DNA from: Pseudomonas karstica
GTDB taxonomy: Bacteria; Pseudomonadota; Gammaproteobacteria; Pseudomonadales; Pseudomonadaceae
Reading direction: 5' to 3'
Assembly: GCF_009707515.1 (NCBI RefSeq)
Contig: NZ_WLYI01000010.1
Coordinates: 62,001 to 126,000, forward strand
Length of the DNA stretch: 64,000 nucleotides
Shown here piece after piece: positions 10,575 through 19,935 of the stretch (position 1 is the stretch's first letter; every line of letters begins with the position of its first letter). The position numbers and the translations under genes are program-made. Under the pieces are notes generated by a model. That model made no database searches. It was not told where the DNA came from and saw only the letters and a program-made list of their open reading frames with translations.

Positions 10575-11468
10575 ATGCTGCGGGAAAATGCCAACGACTT
10601 GCTTGCCTTCCTGGCGGTAGCCCGGGAGCGCAGTTTTACCAAGGCAGCGGCCAAACTGGGGGTTTCCCAGTCAGCGCTGAGCCACACCATTCGCAGCCTC
10701 GAAGCACGCCTGGGGCTGCGCCTGTTGACTCGTACTACACGCAGCGTATCGCCCACCGAAGCGGGCCAGCATCTGGTTGAAACAGTGGGGCCGCATTTTG
10801 ACCAGGTGGAGATCCAACTGGCGGCGCTGAGCAACCTGCGCGACACTCCGTCCGGCAACATCCGTATCAACGCGATGGACCACGCGCTGGAGTTCGTCCT
10901 CAGGCCCGTGCTGAAAACCTTCCTGCCTAAATACCCGGACATCTCGGTCGAGGTGTGCTGCGACTACAGTTTCGTCGACATCGCTGCGCAAGGTTTCGAT
11001 GCCGGGGTGCGGTTGGGTGAAGACGTGGCACAGGGCATGATCGCCACCCGAATCGGGCCAGACATGCGCATGCTGGTGGTAGGTTCCCCCGCCTACTTTG
11101 CCGACCGCTTGATACCCACGACACCTCGTGACCTGACAGAACACCAATGCAATAACCTGCGCCTGCCAACCAATGGCGGTTTGTATATCTGGGAGTTTAA
11201 AAAGGGTGAGGAAACCCTGAATGTGCGAGTGTCAGGCCAGGTTACTTACAACGGCGTGTACCAACTGCTTAATGCCGCATTGGACGGGTTCGGCTTGAGC
11301 TACATTCCCGAGGATCTAGTCGCTGAACACATCGGTGCCGGACATCTGATACAGGTACTCGACGACTGGTGTACTCCATTTTCGGGCTTCCATCTCTATT
11401 ACCCCAGCCGACGCCAGGCTTCACCCGCGTTTGCACTATTGCTGGATGCGCTGCGTTATCGGGGCTGA
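10575..11468 (+). CDS. LysR-family transcriptional regulator (paralogue 3)
   Basis: A 297-residue LysR regulator with HTH (FTKAAAKLGVSQSALSHTI) at residues about 20-40 and an effector domain. It is close in sequence to the LysR genes at 173 and 1157, particularly in the wing (LRLLTRTTRSVSPTEAG) and the C-terminal LYYPSRRQ segment. It is divergent from the secreted cupin gene with about 150 bases between. It probably responds to the same class of compounds as the other two, which is inference from similarity. Confidence 0.92.
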   Translation: MLRENANDLLAFLAVARERSFTKAAAKLGVSQSALSHTIRSLEARLGLRLLTRTTRSVSPTEAGQHLVETVGPHFDQVEIQLAALSNLRDTPSGNIRINAMDHALEFVLRPVLKTFLPKYPDISVEVCCDYSFVDIAAQGFDAGVRLGEDVAQGMIATRIGPDMRMLVVGSPAYFADRLIPTTPRDLTEHQCNNLRLPTNGGLYIWEFKKGEETLNVRVSGQVTYNGVYQLLNAALDGFGLSYIPEDLVAEHIGAGHLIQVLDDWCTPFSGFHLYYPSRRQASPAFALLLDALRYRG

Positions 11469-11589
11469 AGCGACGCGGGGTTCATGGCCTCGACTCATGA
11501 GCCAGGTTCATCGGGCTAATCGCACTTAGCTGACTAATCAAGCCCTCCGTCGCACCGTATGATTTCGCAGACCCGTTATTTGACAAGTG

Positions 11590-11625
11590 CCGGGGTCATT
11601 CATGAAGCATCTTCATAAGCCCCGG
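11590..11625 (+). other. two-tier hairpin between LysR and MFS genes
   Basis: CCGGGG (11590-11595) pairs with CCCCGG (11620-11625) and inside it ATGAAG pairs with CTTCAT around a CAT loop. No T tract follows. It could be a terminator for the LysR gene or an RNA element in the leader of the MFS gene. The rest of the 263-base gap holds nothing I recognise. Confidence 0.35.
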
Positions 11626-11731
11626 TTGCATCAGTTCCTGTCTGAGTACTCGGTAACCTGGTGTCAGGTCCTGCGGACGGCACTGTGCTCCTGGTTCTGA
11701 TTGTCGAACGGCCATCTCGAGAAACTAAACA

Positions 11732-13141
11732 ATGCCCAACACCCCCGATGCCAACCTGACACCCCGACAGATCGCTGTGCTCGTGGTGATTTTGTGCAGC
11801 TACTTGATGATCGTGCTGGATATATCCATTGTCATCACCGCCCTGCCCCGAATCCGGCAAACCTTCGAGATGTCCACTGCAGGACTGTCGTGGGTGCAAA
11901 ATGCCTACACCCTGGCCTTCGGTGGCCTGTTACTGCTGGGCGCTCGGGCCGGCGATATTCTCGGTCGGCGGCGTATGTTCCTTGTTGGGCTTGGGATTTT
12001 TACCGTGGCGTCCTTATTGGTTGCATTGGCCCAGAGCGCCTCGTTGCTGTTGGCAGCCCGTGCACTGCAAGGCATCGGCGCAGCAGTTCTGGCGCCTTCC
12101 ACACTGGCCTTGCTGCTGACCAATTTTACCGAGGGAAATCAGCGCACCCGTGCCATCGCCTACTATGGCGCTGCTGCCGGTATTGGCGCCAGCGTCGGTC
12201 TCTTGCTCGGTGGCTTGTTGACCGAATGGTTGTCCTGGCGCGTGGGGTTTTTGATCAACGTACCCATCGGCATCGCGTTGATGCTCGGGGCACGGCATTA
12301 CCTCAGCGAAACCGCCAGGCATGCCGGCAAATTCGACTTCGCGGGTGCCGTGCTTTCCACGGCAGGAATGACGGCCCTGGTCTTTGGTATTGTCGAATCG
12401 ACCACCCTTGGCTGGAGCGATCCAGTCACATTGGGTACCGTGGTGAGTGGGCTTGTGTTGCTGGCGGTTTTTGTGGCCCACGAAGCACGGGTCAATCAAC
12501 CCATCCTGCCCTTGCGTTTGTTCACCCATCGGATTCGCGCCGGGGCCTACGCGGCGCGGATGTTGTTCTTGGGTGGAATGATCGGGTTCTGGTTTTTCAC
12601 TACACAATACCTGCAGGAAGTGCTCGGTTTCAGCGCCAGCGAAGCCGGTATGGCCTTTCTTCCGACCACGCTGGTGAACTTCGCCATCGCCCTGGCGGTG
12701 CCGCGGCTGACCAAACGTTTTGGTAACGCCTGGCTGCTGGCGGGTGGCGTCGCGTTTGCCCTGCTCGGAATGATCTGGCTCAGTGCAGTCACGGCTCACA
12801 GCAACTACTTAGTGGATGTCGCGCTGCCCATGGTATTGATTGGCTTAGGCCAGGGTGCCAGCCTCAGCCCGTTGACCTCTGCGGGCATGACTGATGTCGA
12901 GTCTCGCGATGCCGGTGCAGCCTCGGGGCTGGTCAATGTCGCACATCAGTTGGGTGGCTCATTAGGCCTGGGAATCCTCACCGTGGTATTCGCTCACGGC
13001 GAGGCGTCGAATGTCGGTGCACAAGCCATCGCATCGGGGGTCTCAGCAGCGTTCGTCGGCAGCAGCGTGATGCTGGGCCTCGCGCTGATCTTCATCGTGG
13101 CACTGATCATCAAGCCTGCCACTGCGACGTCCAAACAGTGA
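11732..13141 (+). CDS. MFS drug exporter, DHA2 (14-helix) family
   Basis: A 469-residue major facilitator of the EmrB/QacA type. Typical features are ILCSYLMIVLDISIVITALP in helix 1, the loop motif GARAGDILGRRRMF between helices 2 and 3, and the antiporter motif C region around ARALQGIGAAVLAPS. It is predicted to expel drugs or toxic metabolites with protons. There is no partner adaptor next to it. It is transcribed towards the RND genes on the opposite strand. Confidence 0.9.
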   Translation: MPNTPDANLTPRQIAVLVVILCSYLMIVLDISIVITALPRIRQTFEMSTAGLSWVQNAYTLAFGGLLLLGARAGDILGRRRMFLVGLGIFTVASLLVALAQSASLLLAARALQGIGAAVLAPSTLALLLTNFTEGNQRTRAIAYYGAAAGIGASVGLLLGGLLTEWLSWRVGFLINVPIGIALMLGARHYLSETARHAGKFDFAGAVLSTAGMTALVFGIVESTTLGWSDPVTLGTVVSGLVLLAVFVAHEARVNQPILPLRLFTHRIRAGAYAARMLFLGGMIGFWFFTTQYLQEVLGFSASEAGMAFLPTTLVNFAIALAVPRLTKRFGNAWLLAGGVAFALLGMIWLSAVTAHSNYLVDVALPMVLIGLGQGASLSPLTSAGMTDVESRDAGAASGLVNVAHQLGGSLGLGILTVVFAHGEASNVGAQAIASGVSAAFVGSSVMLGLALIFIVALIIKPATATSKQ

Positions 13142-13171
13142 GGCCCAAGCCACAGACCAACCGCCCCTAAC

Positions 13172-13191
13172 CAATGCCCGGTCGGGCATTG
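13172..13191. terminator. short hairpin between convergent MFS and RND genes
   Basis: CAATGCCC (13172-13179), loop GGTC, GGGCATTG (13184-13191): an 8-bp perfect stem lying between two convergent stop codons. No T run, so termination is inferred from position. Confidence 0.4.
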
Positions 13192-13197
13192 TCCACC

Positions 13198-14340
13198 TCA
13201 ACCCTTCGCATCGGTAGCGATGCGGACGTGATCACCGCTCGCCAGACCGTCCGGAGGGTTGGCAATCACCTGTTGATCCTTGGCCAACCCATCAGCCAAC
13301 TCAATCACCGTGCCATGATCACGGGCGATCACTACCGGTTTTAGCTGAACGATCCCGGCCAAATCCACCGTGGCGACCTGCACCCCATTCTTGCCGATGA
13401 TCAATGCACTCGGCGGCAACCCCACGCCATCAGCAATCCCGCTGGATTCAAATCGTACGCTGGTAAATGCGCCAGGCAGCAGCTCACCTTCTGCGTTATC
13501 AACCGACAGCTGAACCCGCATCGAACCTGAACCGATATCGACCGCCTGGGAGAGCGATTCCACGGTAGCCCCATAGATTTTCCCCGGACGCTCCGGGACC
13601 AGGATTCGCGCCTGGCCGCCAGGACGGATGAAGGCGAGTTGGCGCTGCGGCACATTCACATACACCCTCAACCGCTGCACATCAGACACCACGAATAATT
13701 CGCTACCTGGGGTCATACCGACATTGATCAGCGACCCGATATCGGTGTTGCGTGCAGTCACAATCCCGTCAAACGGCGCCACGATGCGCTTGTAGCGTTG
13801 CAACACCTGAGCCCGTTCGACATTGGCTTGCAACGCGTTAACCACCGAGCGCTTGCTCGCCAGATCACTGGTTCTTTCCTCTACTTCTTGCTGCGATACA
13901 GCCTGGCTTTGAGCCAACAATTGCCAGCGTCGTGCCGTGCTCGCAGCCTGATTCGCTTCGCTCCGGGCAGTCACCAACTCGGCCTTGGCCTGGAGCAATT
14001 GTTGATCCAGATCCGGGGTTTCGATTTCTGCCAGCACTTGTCCGGCTTTCACCGACCCGCCAATGTCGACGGACCAGTGCGTGAGATAGCCACTGACTCG
14101 GGCATAGATCGGGGCCCTGGACCAGGCCTCTATCCGCCCTGGCAGTTGCAGCGTGGTGTGGGTAACCGTGCTCGGTGAAACCAGGGAAACGGTAGCGAGG
14201 CCCTGCCTGGCCGCGTGCTCCTGAAGTTGATTGGCCTGGGTTCGGCGATCGACGAGGCCGATCACAACGATGGCAACAGCGACCGCCACCACGGTCATCG
14301 TAAAGAGGTGTCGACGCGGACGAAAGGTTTGGACAGGCAT
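13198..14340 (-). CDS. RND efflux periplasmic adaptor (membrane fusion protein)
   Basis: A 380-residue adaptor with an N-terminal membrane anchor (residues about 12-30), lipoyl/barrel-sandwich halves (ARVSGYLTHWSVDIGGSVKAGQ and the later RIVAPFDGIVTARN), a coiled coil between them (about 105-170) and a beta-barrel region. No lipobox cysteine is visible, so it is membrane-anchored rather than lipidated. It starts 1 base after the stop of the RND permease gene, so the two are translated together. No outer-membrane channel gene follows. Confidence 0.92.
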   Translation of the reverse strand: MPVQTFRPRRHLFTMTVVAVAVAIVVIGLVDRRTQANQLQEHAARQGLATVSLVSPSTVTHTTLQLPGRIEAWSRAPIYARVSGYLTHWSVDIGGSVKAGQVLAEIETPDLDQQLLQAKAELVTARSEANQAASTARRWQLLAQSQAVSQQEVEERTSDLASKRSVVNALQANVERAQVLQRYKRIVAPFDGIVTARNTDIGSLINVGMTPGSELFVVSDVQRLRVYVNVPQRQLAFIRPGGQARILVPERPGKIYGATVESLSQAVDIGSGSMRVQLSVDNAEGELLPGAFTSVRFESSGIADGVGLPPSALIIGKNGVQVATVDLAGIVQLKPVVIARDHGTVIELADGLAKDQQVIANPPDGLASGDHVRIATDAKG

Positions 14341-14341
14341 A

Positions 14342-17300
14342 TCAATGAGCTCCAGGCGCAGGCCGATACGACGCTGCCGTACGGTGGGAATCAGGGGTGT
14401 GGACGAGGCTGAACAACACCGGCACGAACATCAGGGTGGCGACCGTGGCTGCAAGTAATCCGCCTATCACGGCCCTACCCAGGGGGGCATTCTGCTCCCC
14501 GCCTTCGCCAATACCGAGGGCCATGGGCAACATGCCGATAATCATCGCCAGGGCAGTCATCAGCACGGGGCGAAACCGAGCAACACCAGCCTCCAGCGCA
14601 GCGGCCGTCGCATCTCCCAGCTCATCCAGGCGCTCACGGGCAAAACTGATAACCAGCACGCTGTTGGCCGTCGCGACGCCCATGCACATGATGGCCCCGG
14701 TCAGCGCCGGCACCGACAGCGTGGTGCCAGTGCTAAACAGCATCCAGACAATCCCGGCCAGTGCCGCGGACAGTCCCGCGACAATCACCGCGGGGTCCAG
14801 CCAGGACTGAAAATTCACTACGATCAGCAAATAGATCAGCACGACGGCGCCCATCAACCCAAACACCAGGCCGGTGAATGCGCGTTCCATAGTCTGTACC
14901 TGCCCGAGTAGATGCACGGTGCTGCCTCTAGGCACTTCAGCCGCCGTTTCGGTTATCGCTCGGCGGATATCGGCGGCTACTGCGCCGAGATCCCGGTCCT
15001 GGGTCGCGGCATGAATCTGCACCATCGGCTGAACATTGTATTGAGTGACCAGTGCGCTGCCGGTGGTGCGCTGGAAATCGGCGACCGCGCCCAGGGTGGC
15101 GGCACTGGTGGTGGTGCCGTTGCCGACGGGCAAGTTGGCCAGCGCGGCGAGTGAATCGAGTTGCAATTGGGGCGTCTGCATCACGATGGGGTAACTGACG
15201 TTATTGGCCGGGTTTAGCCAGTAAGTCGGCGCAACCTGGCTGCTCCCCGCCAGGTTGACTACCAGGCTGTTGGTCACGTCACGAGTGGACAGCCCGAGCA
15301 ATTGCGCCTGCGTGCGGTCCAGGCCGACGTTGAACACCGGCGCCTTGTTCGATTGTTGAATGCGCGCATCCGCGACGCCAGGGATCGAACGTATACGCTT
15401 GAGCAATGTTTGGGCATAAACGAAGTTCTCCTCAGTGTTGCTACCACGAACCTGGATATCGATGGGGGCCGGCGCGCCGAAATTGAGGATCTGACTGACG
15501 ATATCCGCCGGAGGAAAGGAAAAAGTAGTGTCTGGAAACTCCTCGGGCAAGGTCTCACGCAAGCGGCGCACATAGTCAGCCGTAGGGCGATGGCCCTCCC
15601 GCAGAGCGATCTGGAAATCACCGTCTTGCGCGCCCATCACCCCCGTATTGTTGTAGGTCAGGTTGATGTTGCTGGGCGGCAAGCCGATGTTGTCGACCAT
15701 GGTCACAATTTCTTCGGCAGGAATGACTTTACGGATGGCTCGTTCGATGTGTGCAAAACGAACAGCCGTTTCCTCCACGCGGGTGCCGACCGGAGCACGA
15801 ACATGCATAAGCACCTGGCCGGAATCCACCGAAGGGAAAAAATTGCTGCCGATAAAAGGCACCAGGCCAAACGACAGCAGGACCACCGCCATGAAACCTG
15901 CGAGGAATACCTTGCGTCGCCCCAATGCCCGCTCCAGGGTGGCGCGGTAATTTTCGCGTACCCGGGAAAAACCCACCTCAAAGCGCTGCTGAAAACGCAC
16001 CAGCGGATTACGCGATGGCAACGTTTGCTCACCCGCCGCGCATGCCACGTGTGGGCGCAGCAGGAACTTGGCCATGGTCGGCACCAGCGTACGCGAGAGA
16101 ATGAACGAGCAGATCATCGCAAAAATAACGGCTTCAGCCATGGGCACGAACAGAAAGCGCGATACACCGTCGAGGAAAAACATCGGCACAAAGGCAATGC
16201 AGATACACAACAACGACACGAAAGCCGGGGTGACGATCTGCCGGGCACCATCAAGGATCGAGGTTTCAACATCCTTGCCTTGTTCAAGGTGCCAGTTGAC
16301 GTTCTCGATTGTCACGGTCGCATCGTCCACCAGAATACCGATAGCCAGCGCCAGCCCACCCAAGGTCATGAGGTTGAGTGTTTCGCCCATCGCGGCCAGC
16401 GTGATGATAGAGCCGAGAATAGCCAGTGGAATCGACACCGCGATGATAATGGTCGAGCGCCAACTGCCCAGAAACAGCAAGATCATCACGCTGGTCAACG
16501 CCGCCGCGAGCGCCCCCTCCAACACCACCCCCTTGATTGCGGCACGCACGAACACCGATTGATCGTTGATCGGCAATACCTTCAACGCCTGCGGCCACGA
16601 ATCTTTCAGCGTATCGATCCGCTCACGGATGCCATCGACGATCGCCAACGTCGAGGCCGACCCATTTTTCAGTACGGTCATCAACACCGAACGGCTGCCA
16701 TCCACATGAACGATATTGGTTTGTGGTGCATTGCCATCGTGGACATCGGCCACATCGCGTAGGTAAATGGTGCTGCCGTTCACCACCTTCACTGGTATCA
16801 GGCCCAACTCGTCGATAGCCGACGGCGCACTGTTGAGTTGCAAGGTGTATTCAAGGTCACCGATTTTCTGGCTGCCGATCGGTGTCAGAATATTGTGCGC
16901 GGCCAGTGCTGCGGCGACGTCCTGCGCCGAAAGGCCCCTGGCCTGTAAGGCAGAAGGGTTGACATCAATCTGCACCTGACGCTGCTTGCCGCCGTATGGC
17001 AATGGAATCACTGCGCCAGGCACCGTGACGAGTGGCGTACGCACGGTGTTCATCCCGAGGTCGAACAGGTTCTGCTCCGACAACCCCTCCCCTGACAACG
17101 CCAGTTGCAAAATCGGCACTGTGGCGGCGTTGTAGTTGAGGATTACCGGAGGCTGAATACCGGCTGGCATCTGCCGCAAAGCCACTTGCGAAGCCGCAGT
17201 GACTTGAGCGCTGGCAATCGCCACATTCACGCCGGGCTGAAAGAAGATTTTCACCACACTGACACCGGAATAGGTGCTGGCCTCGATATGTTCGACATCG

Positions 17301-17533
17301 TTGACCGCCGTGGTGAGGATGCGCTGGAACACGGTCGAAATCCGCCCGGCCATCTGGTCAGGGGGCAACCCGGTGTACTGCCAGGCTACCGCGATCACTG
17401 GAATCCGAATCTCGGGAAAGATGTCCGTTGGCGTACGCATTGCAGTGAGCGGCCCGACAATCAGCAACAACAAAGCCATCACCACGAAGGTGTATGGACG
17501 CCGCAGCGCGACGATTACAGTGCGAATCAGCAC
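14342..17533 (-). CDS. RND efflux permease (inner membrane)
   Basis: A 1063-residue resistance-nodulation-division transporter of usual length. TM1 follows RRPYTF; the porter domain starts at MRTPTDIFPEIRIPVI. The proton-relay aspartates lie in GILVDDATVTIEN (helix 4). The second half has FGLVPFIGSNFFPSVDSGQV and a final transmembrane bundle ending GEGGEQNAPLGRAVIGGLLAAT. It is less like AcrB and closer to the broad HAE/heavy-metal-like group of uncertain substrate. The gene comes before its adaptor, opposite to the common adaptor-permease order. Confidence 0.92.
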   Translation of the reverse strand: MLIRTVIVALRRPYTFVVMALLLLIVGPLTAMRTPTDIFPEIRIPVIAVAWQYTGLPPDQMAGRISTVFQRILTTAVNDVEHIEASTYSGVSVVKIFFQPGVNVAIASAQVTAASQVALRQMPAGIQPPVILNYNAATVPILQLALSGEGLSEQNLFDLGMNTVRTPLVTVPGAVIPLPYGGKQRQVQIDVNPSALQARGLSAQDVAAALAAHNILTPIGSQKIGDLEYTLQLNSAPSAIDELGLIPVKVVNGSTIYLRDVADVHDGNAPQTNIVHVDGSRSVLMTVLKNGSASTLAIVDGIRERIDTLKDSWPQALKVLPINDQSVFVRAAIKGVVLEGALAAALTSVMILLFLGSWRSTIIIAVSIPLAILGSIITLAAMGETLNLMTLGGLALAIGILVDDATVTIENVNWHLEQGKDVETSILDGARQIVTPAFVSLLCICIAFVPMFFLDGVSRFLFVPMAEAVIFAMICSFILSRTLVPTMAKFLLRPHVACAAGEQTLPSRNPLVRFQQRFEVGFSRVRENYRATLERALGRRKVFLAGFMAVVLLSFGLVPFIGSNFFPSVDSGQVLMHVRAPVGTRVEETAVRFAHIERAIRKVIPAEEIVTMVDNIGLPPSNINLTYNNTGVMGAQDGDFQIALREGHRPTADYVRRLRETLPEEFPDTTFSFPPADIVSQILNFGAPAPIDIQVRGSNTEENFVYAQTLLKRIRSIPGVADARIQQSNKAPVFNVGLDRTQAQLLGLSTRDVTNSLVVNLAGSSQVAPTYWLNPANNVSYPIVMQTPQLQLDSLAALANLPVGNGTTTSAATLGAVADFQRTTGSALVTQYNVQPMVQIHAATQDRDLGAVAADIRRAITETAAEVPRGSTVHLLGQVQTMERAFTGLVFGLMGAVVLIYLLIVVNFQSWLDPAVIVAGLSAALAGIVWMLFSTGTTLSVPALTGAIMCMGVATANSVLVISFARERLDELGDATAAALEAGVARFRPVLMTALAMIIGMLPMALGIGEGGEQNAPLGRAVIGGLLAATVATLMFVPVLFSLVHTPDSHRTAASYRPAPGAH

Positions 17534-17647
17534 AGCAAGACTCCGGATCTAAGAGACAAATGTTTCGGCGGCTTGCATCACACCCCGGTCGCGGTAACCC
17601 ACCAAGAGCATCAGCAAACTATTGGGCACGATGTCGAAAAAAGCTCA

Positions 17648-17965
17648 TCAAACTCCGTCTTGCGGTGTGTCGGTTAAAACCGGGGTGAAGCTGGCAAACG
17701 TCAGGTTCGCGCGAGCCTCAATTAACGCGTTAACCAAGGCAGTCATTGAGGTGCTTGAAAAATGGGTTGTCATATCCGAAGTTGTTGCCCAGTAACCGCT
17801 CAGGATCCACAAGTTGGCTTCGGCCCGGCTTCGGTTCATTACGTATCCCAGGCATCCTGGTACTTCCACAAAGCTCGCCGCGAACGCCTGCAAACGGGTT
17901 TCGAAGACCGGGTCGACATCTTCGAAAGATCGAATTTCCAAAGTATTCACTGCTGTGATGTGCAT
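17648..17965 (-). CDS. small antibiotic-biosynthesis-monooxygenase (ABM)-like protein
   Basis: About 105 residues from the ATG at 17965, which has AGGA 10 bases upstream; an in-frame TTG at 17992 is less likely. The sequence has the ferredoxin-like dimeric alpha-beta barrel pattern of ABM proteins: an early ..ITAVNTLEI strand, FVEVPGCLGYVMNRS, LWILSGYWAT and THFSS. The substrate is unknown; such proteins act on quinones or haem-like compounds or have no known activity. It stands alone upstream of the RND operon on the same strand. Confidence 0.7.
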   Translation of the reverse strand: MHITAVNTLEIRSFEDVDPVFETRLQAFAASFVEVPGCLGYVMNRSRAEANLWILSGYWATTSDMTTHFSSTSMTALVNALIEARANLTFASFTPVLTDTPQDGV

Positions 17966-18471
17966 AAAAGATCCGTCCTGAGAAACAGGCAATTACGTTG
18001 AAAAGGGCTGGTTGCGAACTTAACGAGGGTGTTGATCGATGACTATATGGCTGAGTCCGCATAGCCTGATGAGGAGAGCTCATCAATCCGCCAGGCGCGG
18101 ATTTTCATGGTCAATATTTCACGTGTAGGAACAGGTGAGTACTTCGGTGCTCCGGACCAAAAAAAACCGTATCAGGCTTCTTTCCTTGGAGGAGCAAGTT
18201 CCACAGCGCAAGTAGAGCGGGGCCTGACAGGCACCTCATACCGCATAAGGCGCCCGGCACTGAGTGAGTTGCTGCGCTGGCAGCGTGGCTGAAAAATACG
18301 CTCGAAACAGATAATTCAATGCAGCGATTAAACTGGTTTAAGGCATTAGCCCCTGGAAGTAGAGATACATCCTGCAATAATTGAAGAGGCAGCGTTTACA
18401 TTCTGCTGACCCCTCCCTATTGAAGCGATTGCCAACAGCGAATCGGTTCGCGGTCAAATGCATTCAATCAA
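17966..18471. other. intergenic stretch without a supported gene
   Basis: About 500 bases with only short open frames lacking ribosome sites or recognisable translations. I see no tRNA, repeat or clear terminator. It probably contains the promoter for the ABM-like gene at its left side. Confidence 0.5.
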
Positions 18472-19242
18472 TCAAACCCCGCTGAACCAGTTGTAGCCCT
18501 GATCTTCCCAATACCCGCCCGGATTATCATTGCTGACGAAGATCTCGACGATGTGCTTGGGGTTTTTGAAGCCTAGCTTGGTTGGCACTCGGACCCGCAG
18601 TGGATAGCCATACTCCGGCGGCAAGGCAACTTCGCCGTAATCCAGGGCCAGCAGTGTTTGTGGATGCAGTGCAGTGGGCATGTCCAGGCTGGAGTAGTAG
18701 CGATCAGCACATTTGAAACCGACAAACTTGGCGCGGGTGTCAGCGCCAACATGCTCCAGGAAGTTCTTCAGTGGCACGCCACCCCATTGCCCGATGGCGC
18801 TCCAGCCTTCCACGCAGATCAAGCGTGTGATATCGCTGCGCTGCGGCAGCTTGCGCAAACCTTCGAGCGTCCAGGGCGCCTTGTCCCGCACCCGTCCCGA
18901 CACGGCGAGTGAGTAATTCGCCAGGTCGACTTGCGGGATATCATCCTCGGCGTAGAACGCGTTGAACGGAAATGGCTGGGTCATCTGCGCCTGGGTAAAG
19001 GTCGGGGCCAGTTTATGCCCGCTGAACAGCCAGGCCTGAACCCGGTCATTCCAGCGCGACATCGCCCACAGCACCTTATCCACCTGGTCGCCGTCCTGGA
19101 GGTTGCAACCGCTAAGCATCGCCATGGCGCCAACGGTCAAGCCGCCCCGCAGGAAGTTTCGCCGCTGGATACTTTCCAGCTGGAGCTGCTGTGCAGGCTC
19201 AAGTCTGATGCGCTGAACCGCGCGCTTTTTTGGCTCAATCAT
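18472..19242 (-). CDS. molybdopterin-dependent oxidoreductase, sulfite-oxidase fold (MsrP/YedY-like)
   Basis: About 256 residues from the ATG at 19242, which overlaps the upstream cytochrome b gene by 8 bases. A twin-arginine signal RRNFLRGGLTVGAMAML runs into LSGC, a lipobox, so the protein may be a Tat-exported lipoprotein. The Moco domain includes LICVEGWSAIGQWGGVPL, whose cysteine is the expected Mo ligand, and GYPLRVRVPTKLGFKNPKHI near the end. By analogy it reduces oxidised substrates, perhaps methionine sulfoxide, in the periplasm with electrons from the adjacent cytochrome b. The substrate is not shown by the sequence. Confidence 0.88.
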   Translation of the reverse strand: MIEPKKRAVQRIRLEPAQQLQLESIQRRNFLRGGLTVGAMAMLSGCNLQDGDQVDKVLWAMSRWNDRVQAWLFSGHKLAPTFTQAQMTQPFPFNAFYAEDDIPQVDLANYSLAVSGRVRDKAPWTLEGLRKLPQRSDITRLICVEGWSAIGQWGGVPLKNFLEHVGADTRAKFVGFKCADRYYSSLDMPTALHPQTLLALDYGEVALPPEYGYPLRVRVPTKLGFKNPKHIVEIFVSNDNPGGYWEDQGYNWFSGV

Positions 19243-19858
19243 GTTTGGGCCTTGCGCTTTCAATCGGCCGTACGCCACCCGTGATCATGGGCAACAGGGT
19301 TTTCGGCACCAGCAGTACCAACGCCAGATGTACAACGACAAACGCGCCAATGGCCGCCATCGCAGCGAAATGCACGTAACGTGCAATGTCATAGCCGCCC
19401 AACAGCGCGACCAGTTCTTGTAGTTGGATGGGTTTCCAGATTGCCAACCCCGAAATGACGATCAATCCACCTGCCGCCAGCACCAGCCAATACATCAGGC
19501 GCTGCACCGCGTTGTATGCGCCCTTCTCGTGTGCCAGGCGCAAACGCAACGCATCGGTCAAGTCGCGCCTCACCGCCCGGACGCTAACCGGCAAGAGGTC
19601 ACGTTTGAAATGGCGGCTGATCAAGCCGTAGAGCAAATAGATCAGGCCGTTTATGAACAACAACCACATAAACGCAAAATGCCAGGCAAGCGAGCCGCCC
19701 AACCAGCCACCGACGGTCAATTGCGCAGGAAACCTGAAGGCGAACAGCGGGGAGGCGTTGTAAATTGCCCAGCCGCTCATAAACATACAGACCATGCAAA
19801 TGGCATTCAGCCAATGCGTCAGGCGGACAGGCCATGGATGAATGGGTGTTTTTTTCAT
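19235..19858 (-). CDS. membrane cytochrome b (b561 / Ni-Fe hydrogenase cyt b type)
   Basis: About 207 residues from the ATG at 19858, which has a GGAGG-type ribosome site in GGGAGGGGGAACAC just before it. Four membrane segments carry the likely haem-ligand histidines: RLTHWLNAICMVCMFMSG, SLAWHFAFMWLLFING, the VQRLMYWLVLAAGGLIVISG helix, and YVHFAAMAAIGAFVVVHLAL. It likely passes electrons from the quinone pool to the molybdenum protein encoded next, with which it overlaps. It is not of the MsrQ (ferric-reductase-like) family, so this is a parallel solution rather than MsrPQ itself. Confidence 0.88.
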   Translation of the reverse strand: MKKTPIHPWPVRLTHWLNAICMVCMFMSGWAIYNASPLFAFRFPAQLTVGGWLGGSLAWHFAFMWLLFINGLIYLLYGLISRHFKRDLLPVSVRAVRRDLTDALRLRLAHEKGAYNAVQRLMYWLVLAAGGLIVISGLAIWKPIQLQELVALLGGYDIARYVHFAAMAAIGAFVVVHLALVLLVPKTLLPMITGGVRPIESARPKHD

Positions 19859-19935
19859 GTGTTCCCCCTCCCGCAAAGACCCTGCGAATACTGCCGCAGC
19901 GAGGCCTCCCGGCCCCGCTGTAACGCCAATAGTCT

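Noticed and set aside
17966..18471. Short frames on both strands considered as genes in the gap before the molybdoenzyme operon.
   Set aside because: No ribosome sites, no recognisable translation and poor codon use compared with neighbours.
19235..19858. Considered the cytochrome b as MsrQ.
   Set aside because: MsrQ has a six-helix ferric-reductase-like fold; this protein has four segments and the RLTHWLNA start typical of b561/hydrogenase cytochromes b.
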